Shown here piece after piece: positions 7,843 through 16,286 of a stretch of DNA of 50,476 bases (positions within the stretch are counted from its first letter, which is position 1; the number at the start of each line of letters is the position of its first letter). Position numbers and translations under genes: made by a program. The notes beneath the pieces were generated by a model, which did not search any database, was not told where the DNA came from, and saw only the letters and a program-made list of their open reading frames with translations. The stretch is from an uncultured bacterium. GTDB lineage: Bacteria > Planctomycetota > Uabimicrobiia > Uabimicrobiales > JABWCH01. The stretch spans positions 1 through 50,476 of the forward strand of contig CALKWO010000260.1 in the NCBI GenBank assembly GCA_938003875.1. Direction: 5' to 3'.

Positions 7843-9149
7843 TGGATGGAATTATACCGAATGCTGTTGCCATTCTAAAAGGCACGGAAAGCCAGCCAGA
7901 GAATTTAACCTTGCGAGGGAATGGAGTGCTTTGCAGGCATGGGGATATGGTATGCTTACTAACAGTATTTCATGTGATTAACGAGATATTCGAACGAAAT
8001 CTTCCTAAACAAGAAGAAGTGCTTCAAGTCCTGAATAAGGAATGCGTTTGTAAACATCTCACTGGCGAAGGAGTAAAAGCAATAAGCTTACGCTTTGATG
8101 AGTGCCACTTATCCGAAAGCACTGATCTTGCTATTCTTCGTTTGACTCCTCAGCTCTCTGCTTATCTGAAATATGGGCTTTCTGTCTTACAAGCTTTGCC
8201 AGATGACTCGCAAACCCTTTGGATTTATGGTTTTGATAAAGACAGACCAATAGAAAGTGGGTTTGAGCCGATAGAATGCCATTTTCTAAAAAAACATCAA
8301 AATTATACCCGTTTGGAATTTACACAAGGGATGGTCTATCAGGGGTATAGTGGCTCTCCGATAATCTATGAAGGAAACATTATAGGGTTGCTAAAACAAA
8401 TAGAGGGAACAGGCGGGGTAAGCCCCAGAAGTTATCCTATAGCGAAAATTGTATCATGGAGTGTTATAAACAGCGGGCTGCAAAATGGTTTGGGAATTGC
8501 TCTGGATTCTCCAAAACAAAGAGAACAACAAACAAATAAAGGTTTTCAACTTTCCCAAATAGCTGATAGAGAAAATGAAATCGGTAGGGAATTTATGAGA
8601 AATGGGTATGCTACAGGGGATAGCAGTTTTTTTATTAAGGCAGAGCAGCATTTTAGAAAAGCTCATGAGTACCTCCCAAACAATCCTCATTACGAACTTA
8701 ACGTCGCAGACTGTTTATTTGCTCAGGGAAAAAACAAAGAAGCAATTCTATACTACAAGAAAGCTTCTCAAAACCTAGATCAAGATTCAGGCCATTTAGC
8801 TGGAGTAAAAAGAAGATGGGATAATGAGATTACCAAATTAACCTCTGAAAGGCAAGAAAATCTCCTGATTCAAAAATCTCAACCGTTCACTTCAAAAATC
8901 ATAGCTGATCTAGCCCAATCTTGCATAGATAACTTTCTAACTCGAGAGACAGCCCAATTTGCCCTCCATAAAATTGGTATTAATCCTGCATTAATCCAGA
9001 ACTCCCCAGATGATCGTACTTACTTTTCAAATATTGTCCAATACCTTTCTTCACGCGGACAAGTCGAAGCTTGGCTTATAGAGCTTTCTAAAGAAGGCTT
9101 AAAATTTGCCCAAGAATGGCTCGAAAAATTGGAAAGGGTTTCTAAATGA
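7842..9149 (+). CDS. Trypsin-like protease - TPR - EAD-like adaptor protein
   Basis: 435 residues from the ATG at 7842, which overlaps the upstream stop; an ATG at 7821 lies inside the previous gene. Residues 1-220 are a trypsin fold with His44 (LLTVFHVI), Asp95 (STDLAIL) and Ser170 (GYSGSPI). Residues ~245-310 form TPR-like helices (AEQHFRKAHEYLPNNPHYEL, EAILYYKKASQ). Residues ~348-435 are the helical adaptor shared across this array (ADLAQSCIDNFLTRE ... ALHKIGINPALIQ ... EWLEKLERVSK). C-terminal placement of an effector-associated domain on a protease is the arrangement described for bacterial conflict systems, where the protease activates EAD-bearing partners. Its stop overlaps the next ATG (ATGA). 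Confidence 0.8.
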   Translation: MDGIIPNAVAILKGTESQPENLTLRGNGVLCRHGDMVCLLTVFHVINEIFERNLPKQEEVLQVLNKECVCKHLTGEGVKAISLRFDECHLSESTDLAILRLTPQLSAYLKYGLSVLQALPDDSQTLWIYGFDKDRPIESGFEPIECHFLKKHQNYTRLEFTQGMVYQGYSGSPIIYEGNIIGLLKQIEGTGGVSPRSYPIAKIVSWSVINSGLQNGLGIALDSPKQREQQTNKGFQLSQIADRENEIGREFMRNGYATGDSSFFIKAEQHFRKAHEYLPNNPHYELNVADCLFAQGKNKEAILYYKKASQNLDQDSGHLAGVKRRWDNEITKLTSERQENLLIQKSQPFTSKIIADLAQSCIDNFLTRETAQFALHKIGINPALIQNSPDDRTYFSNIVQYLSSRGQVEAWLIELSKEGLKFAQEWLEKLERVSK

Positions 9150-10237
9150 AGCTTACACCGCAAGAAATAGCTCAATTAGCTGAGGATTGTATAAATAACC
9201 ATCTTACTAAAGATCAAGTAAATTTTTATGTTCAAAAAATTAACAGAAACCCATCGGAAATTACCGATTCGAATGATTTGAAAGCTTATTACAGTAACGT
9301 AATCCAATATTTGCTCCAACGAGATGAGCTAAAAAACTGGCTTCTTGAGCTTACTGCTGAAAAAATTGTATTTGCCAAAGAATGGCTTAAAAAGCTTTCC
9401 TTACTTTCTAAAAGAAAAAATTCAATCGAACTTGCAGAACACAGAATGCAGAGAGTGACAACAGGCGGTATCATTATCGCAGATGATGAACGCTCTGCGA
9501 TCTGGAGTGCAATTACGCATGACGTTGTTGGCGAAGGTGGATTCGCAGTGAAGTTACCTCGTGATTTCGATTCTGATGGTGCCGCTATCGCTTTGCTTAA
9601 CGCTGTACCTTCGTTTGTGCTTCTCCCACTCACTCTTCCTCGGTTTGGATCACTTCGAATCGCCGAGTTTGCACACCGTAGAGGGTTTGAAACCCGCGTT
9701 GTACTGATAAGTGGCACCGACTGCAACAAGGAAACTCTTGAGCTACTTTTCGACTCAGCGATTCGACCTGGGGAGTTAACAGTTACAAGTCTCCGAAATG
9801 CTCTGAGAAAGCCTGTGCATCGAAAAGAGGAAGAGAAAGATATTGAAGCTGCGATTGACTCGATTCTGAAAACTGCCAGTTGCTTTCTTATTTATGCAAG
9901 GCAACATATTTTCCCACACCATCCAAGTATTTACGACTATCATGGAAATCAGAAAGAGATCATCACCACCGGAGACTACTTGCGTATTATTAAAGAAATC
10001 AGGCAGTTGCGGACAGCATTTGAGATGGCAGCTGTTACTGATATGGTTTTGCTCAATGCACTTCGTACTATTGAGAATGGCACGATGTGGGAATTAAGAA
10101 TGAAGGAAGGTCCATGTGTGAAGCCTGAGGCTACTCCAGATCAAATCAGAGTTATAGCGAAGGAAGCTTTAGAAACTGCGGAAAAGATGGGACTAGACAT
10201 CTCGGCAGCTACTTTGAAAGATTGGCTTGGATCATGA
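9146..10237 (+). CDS. EAD-like adaptor fused to an inactive receiver-like domain
   Basis: 363 residues. Residues 1-88 are the helical adaptor (LTPQEIAQLAEDCINNHLTK). From ~107 the sequence follows the receiver fold of response regulators: GGIIIADDE (acidic pair 113-114), FVLLPLTLPRFG and VVLISG. The phospho-accepting Asp expected at ~161 is Pro, and the late conserved Lys is Arg (SAIRPGEL). It therefore cannot be phosphorylated in the usual way. The C-terminal ~130 residues are helical and unrecognised. Translation is coupled to the upstream protease by an ATGA overlap, with AAAGGG inside the upstream gene's last codons serving as the ribosome site. An inactive receiver as a partner module in conflict systems has been described; the assignment here is by motif. 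Confidence 0.65.
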   Translation: MKLTPQEIAQLAEDCINNHLTKDQVNFYVQKINRNPSEITDSNDLKAYYSNVIQYLLQRDELKNWLLELTAEKIVFAKEWLKKLSLLSKRKNSIELAEHRMQRVTTGGIIIADDERSAIWSAITHDVVGEGGFAVKLPRDFDSDGAAIALLNAVPSFVLLPLTLPRFGSLRIAEFAHRRGFETRVVLISGTDCNKETLELLFDSAIRPGELTVTSLRNALRKPVHRKEEEKDIEAAIDSILKTASCFLIYARQHIFPHHPSIYDYHGNQKEIITTGDYLRIIKEIRQLRTAFEMAAVTDMVLLNALRTIENGTMWELRMKEGPCVKPEATPDQIRVIAKEALETAEKMGLDISAATLKDWLGS

Positions 10238-10261
10238 AACAATTCAGCATTGAAAACAGGG

Positions 10262-10400
10262 AACTTTCCCTTATTTCCATTGATTTTAGGCAAAAAGAAG
10301 GGAAAACATCTGTAAAGTTGGGGAAGCAGGATGGAGACGGCTGAAACCTTTAAAAAAAACAACCTCACTCAATCTTCTCTGAACGTACAGATTTTTATTA
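10262..10400. repeat. Dispersed repeat copy in EAD array gap
   Basis: The word TTTCCATTGATTTTAGGCAA (starting near 10274) is followed by a GCAGGATGGAGACGGCT segment (10326-10342) and by CTTCTCTGAACGTACAGATT at 10374-10393. The same order recurs at 18.1-18.5 kb. Just after it, at 10436-10455, lies a relic of the EAD tail (AAATTGGAAAGGGTTTCCAA) that supplies the ribosome site of the next gene. Confidence 0.6.
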
Positions 10401-10455
10401 CCTCGCTTAATTTTTTGTAAAAAGAAGAGGAAATGAAATTGGAAAGGGTTTCCAA

Positions 10456-11448
10456 ATGAATCTTTCGCCGCAAGAAATAGCCGAGTTAGCTGAGGATTGC
10501 GTAAGCAACAATCTTACCAAAGATCAAGTAGACTTTGCTCTAAAAAAAGCGAATATCGTTACAGGAAAAATTCCTTCTGGTACGAGTAATCTCGATTACT
10601 ATACCAAGTTGATTGAATATCTTGATGCTCATGGGGAATTGAAAGATTGGCTGGATAAACTCGGCAGAGATGGAGTAATTTTTGTTAAAAAATGGCTAGA
10701 CAAACCTCCTTTAATCAAAAATAACGAAGTCGGTCCTTCACTTCCCATAGAAAATTCATCGAATTTTATAACAGCGTTTTTAAGCAAAATCTGCATGCCT
10801 GCTGCGGAAGAATTTGGATTACTTCTTCGAGATAAGATAGCCAATTGGCGTGCTAAAAATTTGGAAAATATGGCAAAAAAAGCAAAAACAAAGCTTGAAA
10901 ATAGATGCCAGCAAATAGAAGAAACACATGCACATCCACGCTTGGTTTCATTGATAATTGAACAGAGTTCTTGGATAGATACGGATGAGATACAAGAAAT
11001 GTGGGCAGGACTTTTATCCTCATCATGTACCAAAGATGGTAACGACGATAGCAATCTGATCTTTATTAACTTACTTTCTCAACTCACGGCTTTAGAGGTA
11101 AAAATCTTAAATTATGCTTGCCAAAAAGCCGTTAAGGAAATAGATGAACTTGGATTAGTTACAGCTATTGAGTTTAAAACCACTAAAGAAGAACTAACAG
11201 AAGTATGTAGCATTGATGATGTATATCGTATAGACCGAGAATTAGATCATCTTAATGCGCTTGATCTTATTGAAGGGACATTTGGCCTTGGGCCTGAAGA
11301 AGAGGATGAGGATAATGATGAAACGCTACAAGAAGTAGAAGTCGCTCCTAATGAAGCATATCTTTCGCCGACGGGTTTAGGAATTAACTTATATGTTCGA
11401 TGTCAAGGAACATTGTGGCCACCTGCAAAATTTTTTGGCTTAATCTAA
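10456..11448 (+). CDS. EAD-like adaptor fused to Abi-alpha/DUF4393-like domain
   Basis: 330 residues. Residues 1-85 are the adaptor (LSPQEIAELAEDCVSNNLTK). Residues ~110-230 match the pattern of the Abi-alpha/DUF4393 family: an EEFGLLLRDKIANWRAKN segment, then HPRLVSLIIEQSSWID and IQEMWAGLLSSS. A C-terminal region with an acidic linker (EEEDEDNDE) follows and ends in a probable winged helix. Abi-alpha family proteins are linked to phage abortive infection. The start uses GGAAAGGG inherited from a relic EAD tail directly upstream. The fusion implies recruitment of an abortive-infection effector through adaptor contacts, which is inference. Confidence 0.65.
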   Translation: MNLSPQEIAELAEDCVSNNLTKDQVDFALKKANIVTGKIPSGTSNLDYYTKLIEYLDAHGELKDWLDKLGRDGVIFVKKWLDKPPLIKNNEVGPSLPIENSSNFITAFLSKICMPAAEEFGLLLRDKIANWRAKNLENMAKKAKTKLENRCQQIEETHAHPRLVSLIIEQSSWIDTDEIQEMWAGLLSSSCTKDGNDDSNLIFINLLSQLTALEVKILNYACQKAVKEIDELGLVTAIEFKTTKEELTEVCSIDDVYRIDRELDHLNALDLIEGTFGLGPEEEDEDNDETLQEVEVAPNEAYLSPTGLGINLYVRCQGTLWPPAKFFGLI

Positions 11449-11504
11449 TGGTTTTGTCAATAAAACCAACTATGCCAGCTTAAAATTACTCCCACTACCC
11501 ATAT

Positions 11505-11542
11505 TAAAAGTGTGGCTGGAAAAACGATGAAAGGTTTTCTAA
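11505..11542 (+). pseudogene. Relic of an EAD gene tail upstream of the next member
   Basis: The bases just before the next start (GGCTGGAAAAACGATGAAAG, then GTTTTCTAA) are identical in type to the end of the broken EAD gene at 15407-15437. They encode the last residues of an adaptor (WLEKR-stop) with no adaptor in front. The remnant still supplies the purine-rich ribosome site. Confidence 0.55.
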
Positions 11543-12133
11543 ATGAAGCTCACAGAGAAGGAAATAGCTGAATTAGCAGAAGATTGTATAAGTAATTTTC
11601 TTACCAGAGAAACGGCACACCATGCACTGTTAAAAATAGGTATCAATCCTGCGCTGATACAAGATGCTCCCGATGAACGTGCTTATTACACGAATATAAT
11701 CCAATTTCTCTGTTCTCATGGCCAACTTGAGAATTGGCTTACGGAGCTTTCTAAAGAAGGACTAAAATTTACCCAAGAATGGGAAATAATCGATAATATA
11801 ACACAAGTTATGGATTTAAGTAAGAAATACCAAGATCAAGCTCTTCAACAAAGTATACTTGAATTAAGAGAAAAAATTTTAGTATTAAGAGAAGAAAATC
11901 TAAAATTAAAAGAAAATTTAATGAGCCTTCAAAAACAAAAGGAAATTGAGGACGTACTAATAAGAGTCGGGAATCTTTATTATAAAAGGACAGATGAAAA
12001 AAAAGAACATCCATATTGTATGACTTGTTGGGATTATGATAATAAACTTGTATCCGTCATTCTTTACAATAATATTACTACGGGTAATAAATGTTTTCGT
12101 TGCACTGTATGTAATGCAAGAAAAAACAAATAA
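11543..12133 (+). CDS. EAD-like adaptor - coiled coil - zinc ribbon protein
   Basis: 196 residues. Residues 1-80 are the adaptor (LTEKEIAELAEDCISNFLTR, ALLKIGINPALIQ). Residues ~90-135 form a clear heptad-bearing coiled coil (SILELREKILVLREENLKLK). The C-terminal ~55 residues hold two cysteine pairs (YCMTCWDYD and KCFRCTVC), the spacing of a zinc ribbon. No catalytic motif is visible, so it is more likely a scaffold or sensor than an enzyme. Base composition becomes strongly AT-rich after the adaptor, showing that adaptor and body have different histories. Confidence 0.65.
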   Translation: MKLTEKEIAELAEDCISNFLTRETAHHALLKIGINPALIQDAPDERAYYTNIIQFLCSHGQLENWLTELSKEGLKFTQEWEIIDNITQVMDLSKKYQDQALQQSILELREKILVLREENLKLKENLMSLQKQKEIEDVLIRVGNLYYKRTDEKKEHPYCMTCWDYDNKLVSVILYNNITTGNKCFRCTVCNARKNK

Positions 12134-12213
12134 AAGATAATTTTTATCAGTATTTGCCATATATATTTTGCTATAATTTAAATGAAGTTTCTTCCAACTT
12201 TCAAGGATTTTCT

Positions 12214-13104
12214 ATGCAAAATAGCAGAAACCAAGATCAACTTTGTTGTTTATGTGGTAAAGAAGCACAAGTGACACACGAGTGTATTAGATCTGGGAGA
12301 GATGTTTACCAGTATAGTTGTAAAGCTTGCGGAAAATTTGGTATTACATGGGAACTACTCACTCCTTTAGATAAAGATTATAGCGAACGTAAATATCTTA
12401 TTTCAGGTTATACAAGAAACAAAAGCGAAAGGCATGAAGAGATACTTCTAACTACAAAAAACATAGATCAAATAGTCCAAGAAGTAGCAAATCTGACATT
12501 ATCAGATAAGAAGAATAATTTACTGGAGGTTTTATATCTTAGACAGGAATATGATGGTGCCCCTTTAGGTATAATATTATCTCTTGATTTTCCTTTAAGC
12601 TATGCCAAAAACGAAAAAGAATTTTTTGTTCATCTGAAATTTTTACGAGAAGAAGGCTTGTTAGCTCCTGAAAATACAGGAAATATTGCTGAAATATATC
12701 TAACAGATAAAGGAATTGAATCTGCTGAAAAAATAAGAAGTTATAAAAATATTACTAAAATATTTCCAAAAGAAGCCCCTGCTCAATCGCTTACTCTTCA
12801 AGCAATAAACGACTTAACCTCAAATCGAGCATCTCAATCTTTTAGTCCTCAAGACATAGCCAATCTAGCCCAATCTTGCATAGATAATTTTCTTACCAAA
12901 GAAACCGCCGACTATGCTTTGCTTAAAATAGGGATAAATCCTGCGTCAATCCCAAATTCTTCGCACACCCTCACTTACTATGTAAACATGATCCAATTTC
13001 TTTCTTCCCGTGGTCAGCTCGAAAATTGGCTTACAGAGCTTGCTAAAGAAGGGCTGAAATTTACTCAAGAATGGCTGGAGAAATTGGAAAGGGTTTCTAA
13101 ATGA
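12214..13104 (+). CDS. Zinc ribbon - winged helix - EAD-like adaptor protein
   Basis: 296 residues from the ATG at 12214 (AAGGA 6 bases upstream); an in-frame ATG at 12154 has no ribosome site and adds 20 unconserved residues. The N-terminus carries CCLCGKE and SCKACGKFG, two Cys pairs of a zinc ribbon. The middle (~90-190) has a helical and winged-helix-like stretch (FFVHLKFLREEGLLAPEN, IYLTDKGIESAEKI). The last ~88 residues are the adaptor ending EWLEKLERVSK. As in the trypsin protein the adaptor is C-terminal, so this is plausibly an upstream sensor. Its stop overlaps the ATG of the caspase gene (ATGA). Confidence 0.65.
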   Translation: MQNSRNQDQLCCLCGKEAQVTHECIRSGRDVYQYSCKACGKFGITWELLTPLDKDYSERKYLISGYTRNKSERHEEILLTTKNIDQIVQEVANLTLSDKKNNLLEVLYLRQEYDGAPLGIILSLDFPLSYAKNEKEFFVHLKFLREEGLLAPENTGNIAEIYLTDKGIESAEKIRSYKNITKIFPKEAPAQSLTLQAINDLTSNRASQSFSPQDIANLAQSCIDNFLTKETADYALLKIGINPASIPNSSHTLTYYVNMIQFLSSRGQLENWLTELAKEGLKFTQEWLEKLERVSK

Positions 13105-15089
13105 ATCTTACCCCTCAAGAAATAGCTCAAATGGCTGAAGATTGTGTAAAGAATTTTCTTCCTCGAACAACAGCCTACCATACGCTGTTAAAAATAGGCA
13201 TCAACCATACGCTAATACAAAATGCCTCTGACGATCGTACTTATTATACCAACGTAATCCAATATTTACTTTCGAGAGATGAGTTAGGAAACTGGCTTCT
13301 TGAGCTTACTGCTGAAAAAATTGTATTTGCTAAAGGATGGTTTAAAAAAATTCAATTTGAAAGAAAAGAAAATACTTCGAATCAACAGAAATATAACTCT
13401 CTATCTACTCAAGATTTAACTGGCCTAACCCAATCTTCCGCTTTATTAGAACCGAAAAATGATACTGAAAGGACGCTACAAAATATATTGTCAGAAAATT
13501 TTGGAACAAAGCCTGAGTTTCTGATTCCTAATATCCCATTTCGTCGAGGTCGTTATCCTGGGGCAGTGCTGGCGTATTCTAAAAAAGGACAAGAATTTGC
13601 TGTGGTTATGGTCGAAAGGCCGGATAACGTCCCTGATATATCTGGCACGATTGAAAACGTGAGTATAGCGGATCGCAAAATCCCCTACTATCTATCAAAT
13701 GGCTTACTCGATAGGGGAAGAGATAAAGAGAGCGATATAACACTTAAACTCGAAGATGTTAGAATTTTTGAAAAAACAGGTGCTGAATTAAAAGCTTTGC
13801 TTGCAAATGATACTTCCGTAACTGCCGCTCGTGCTTCAGATAATTCATTGCTTGTTGTCACACGATCATTTGAAGCAATACCACAAATTGAGATTAAAGC
13901 AGATTCTTTATCTTCCACTGAAGCCAGGAATAAAACAAAGGATGCTTTGATTGAAAATGGAGGAAATCTTAGTCCTAAAGGATTTGTAGTTTTTCGAAGC
14001 CAGACGCCTCAAATAGTTGCTTATGAAGTTGCAGAAGTTTCGTTCATTTCGTCAGACTTCGGAGAATCACAATTCGAAGTTGTACTAAAACCACCAATTG
14101 GACTTAGTACCGAATTTCTACCGGATTCTCTCCATCCATTAGTCGGTAGCCACAACGAGGTTGCTTATGCTGTTCTGGCTTCTCCCAGATATTCTCATCA
14201 AATATTTGGCGATCTTCCGGCTGCTAATACTTCAGCAAATGTGATGAGAGATGTATTAAAAAATGCTGGCTGTGTAGAAATACCGCTAAGTGTTTCAATT
14301 GGAGAAAGGCTTAATTCGGAAAATTTTAAAATAGCTTTGTCTGAGATTGAAATGTTTCAAAAAAAACACAAACCTAAAGCGGTCATTATCTACTATGTAG
14401 GTCATGGTGTTTCAGGAGCAGCTGGATCTCAGTATTTGGTATTAGGTGATTACAAAGGCAAGCTTAGTGATGATATTGGAAATGATAAACTTTATATAGA
14501 AACTCCCCAAATGCCAACTTTTGGAACTAACTTTAAAGATTTGTCCAGAGTCATGAATGCAATAGAACAGAATTTTTCAAAGCCTAAGCCAGGCTTAGTA
14601 TCCGTTTCTGAAATTTATAACCGATTTAAAACACTTGGGATATCCTTTGCTTTACTTATTGATACTTGTTATCAAACTGAACTATTAGAGCAACTCAGAG
14701 CTATTCTAAAATTCACTTCGTGGGGAGACTATTATGGAGTATCGGATTTTTCAGATAATGAATTACAAGAATACTTCAAATCGCTTGAAAAGTACGGAAA
14801 TATTCCCTACCTGTGCGATACAAATCCCGTAATCCTTTCCGCTAAACCTGGTTCCTTGGCACCAGTGTTACCCCATCCTTTTGAAGAAGGCTTTCAGAAA
14901 GTGAGGCTTGCTCCCCTTGCGGTGAAATCATTAAGAACTATAAATTGGGCTCAAGCAATCGGTGAAAATTTAACTTGGAAGGATTACTTTAGGCGTATCA
15001 CAGATTTCAATCGAACTGGAGAGCTTAGTTTCACAGGAAGTATCTCCTGGAGCGATTTTGATGTATTCGAAAATTTTAAGTTTATTTAA
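13101..15089 (+). CDS. EAD-like adaptor fused to a caspase-like (C14) protease
   Basis: 662 residues. Residues 1-88 are the adaptor. A region from ~110 to 360 is unrecognised and beta-rich. The caspase-fold domain starts near 365 (AYAVLASPRYSHQIFGDLPA) and has the catalytic His435 in IYYVGHGVSG and Cys523 in LLIDTCYQTE. No signal peptide is present. Caspase-like proteases in bacteria execute regulated cell death or cleave partner proteins. Translation is coupled to the upstream zinc-ribbon-EAD gene by ATGA. The adaptor is a mosaic: its first half resembles the 11543 adaptor, and its second half is nearly identical in DNA to the 9146 adaptor. Confidence 0.8.
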   Translation: MNLTPQEIAQMAEDCVKNFLPRTTAYHTLLKIGINHTLIQNASDDRTYYTNVIQYLLSRDELGNWLLELTAEKIVFAKGWFKKIQFERKENTSNQQKYNSLSTQDLTGLTQSSALLEPKNDTERTLQNILSENFGTKPEFLIPNIPFRRGRYPGAVLAYSKKGQEFAVVMVERPDNVPDISGTIENVSIADRKIPYYLSNGLLDRGRDKESDITLKLEDVRIFEKTGAELKALLANDTSVTAARASDNSLLVVTRSFEAIPQIEIKADSLSSTEARNKTKDALIENGGNLSPKGFVVFRSQTPQIVAYEVAEVSFISSDFGESQFEVVLKPPIGLSTEFLPDSLHPLVGSHNEVAYAVLASPRYSHQIFGDLPAANTSANVMRDVLKNAGCVEIPLSVSIGERLNSENFKIALSEIEMFQKKHKPKAVIIYYVGHGVSGAAGSQYLVLGDYKGKLSDDIGNDKLYIETPQMPTFGTNFKDLSRVMNAIEQNFSKPKPGLVSVSEIYNRFKTLGISFALLIDTCYQTELLEQLRAILKFTSWGDYYGVSDFSDNELQEYFKSLEKYGNIPYLCDTNPVILSAKPGSLAPVLPHPFEEGFQKVRLAPLAVKSLRTINWAQAIGENLTWKDYFRRITDFNRTGELSFTGSISWSDFDVFENFKFI

Positions 15090-15170
15090 TTTATGGATTT
15101 AGCTCCTAATCACTCGTGGAAATTAAATTTATGATCGGAAATTTAAACATAACGATGCAAGGATTTTTAA

Positions 15171-15425
15171 ATGAAGCTTACGCAACAAGAAATAGCTGAC
15201 TTAGCTCAATCTTGCATAGATAATTTTCTTACCAAAGAAACTGCCGCCTATGCTTTACTCAAAATAGGGATAAATCCTGCGTCAATTCCAGCCTCATCGT
15301 AAGCTAGGGCTTACTATACCAATATGATCCAATACCTTGCTTCCAGAGATCAACTTGACAATTGGCTTACAGAGCTTTCTAAAGAAGGAATAAAGTTTGC
15401 TCAGGAATGGCTGGAAAAACGATGA
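15171..15425 (+). pseudogene. EAD-only gene with internal stop
   Basis: An 84-codon frame encoding a single adaptor (LTQQEIADLAQSCIDNFLTK, ALLKIGINPASIP, then YYTNMIQYLASRDQL) that is interrupted by TAA at 15300-15302, codon 44. The frame then continues intact to TGA at 15423. It resembles the adaptor at the end of the 12214 gene. It is a broken stand-alone copy or the stranded adaptor of a lost fusion gene. Confidence 0.75.
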
Positions 15426-15437
15426 AAGGTTTTCTAA

Positions 15438-16286
15438 ATGAAATTTACGCAAAAAAATATAGCTCAATTAGTTGAGCATTGTATAAATAATAATCTTACC
15501 AAAAAGCAAGCCAAATTTTTTCTTCGAAAAATTAACATTAACCCTTCTGACATTGAAGATTCAGATGATTTGAAGACGTATTTTATTAATGCAATCCAAT
15601 ATTTGCTTCAGCGAGATGAACTGGAAAATTGGCTTAAAGAACTTGATCAAAGAGGGATGATTTTCGTTAACGATTATCTTAAAAGAATTTCTAGCAAAAG
15701 GCAAAAAACAAAACCAACTACTGGTAAAAAGACAAAAAATCGCAATGCAGCGTTTTTCTATATTGGCTGTGGTGTTGGAAATCATATTACCATCATCCCT
15801 TTACCTAACATTGTCTCTGCAAAATATGATTTTGAAATGTTTATGCAGTTAATTGATCAATCACAACTATCCGAATTATTAAGCGTCAAGGAATTAAGAG
15901 ATATATCAGATAAATTTTCTCAGCCTGAGAATCAAAGCCAATTTAGGGAACTAATTTTGAAGTATTTCTCAAGCATAGATAAGTTTAGTATTGAGCTTCG
16001 GAATGTTTCTTCTTCTGAAGAGTATAGATGGTTTCTTCTTGGTCGTTGTATTCTACGCATAGCCAATATTACAGCTGCATCTACTTTTATGCATATTCCT
16101 GATAAAGAAAAAAACCTTCGAGATGCAGTAAATGAATTAAAAGTATTGATGAATACATTGAACCCGATTCGCAATATTTCGAAGGAGCTTAACAAATTGA
16201 TACAGAAGGCTGTTCATTCTCAGCCTTCTGATGTAATTACGGAGACTGCAAATGAAGTAGCAAAAACAATTGGGCTGTTATTATAA
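15438..16286 (+). CDS. EAD-like adaptor fused to an unrecognised helical effector
   Basis: 282 residues. Residues 1-85 are the adaptor (NLTKKQAKFFLRKININPSD subtype). A basic linker (KRQKTKPTTGKKTKNR) is followed by a short hydrophobic stretch (AAFFYIGCGVGNHITIIPLP), then an all-helical C-terminal domain of ~160 residues with no motif I recognise. The hydrophobic stretch could be a weak membrane-contacting segment. The position in the array argues for an effector, but its activity is unknown. It starts 12 bases after the broken EAD gene. Confidence 0.6.
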   Translation: MKFTQKNIAQLVEHCINNNLTKKQAKFFLRKININPSDIEDSDDLKTYFINAIQYLLQRDELENWLKELDQRGMIFVNDYLKRISSKRQKTKPTTGKKTKNRNAAFFYIGCGVGNHITIIPLPNIVSAKYDFEMFMQLIDQSQLSELLSVKELRDISDKFSQPENQSQFRELILKYFSSIDKFSIELRNVSSSEEYRWFLLGRCILRIANITAASTFMHIPDKEKNLRDAVNELKVLMNTLNPIRNISKELNKLIQKAVHSQPSDVITETANEVAKTIGLLL

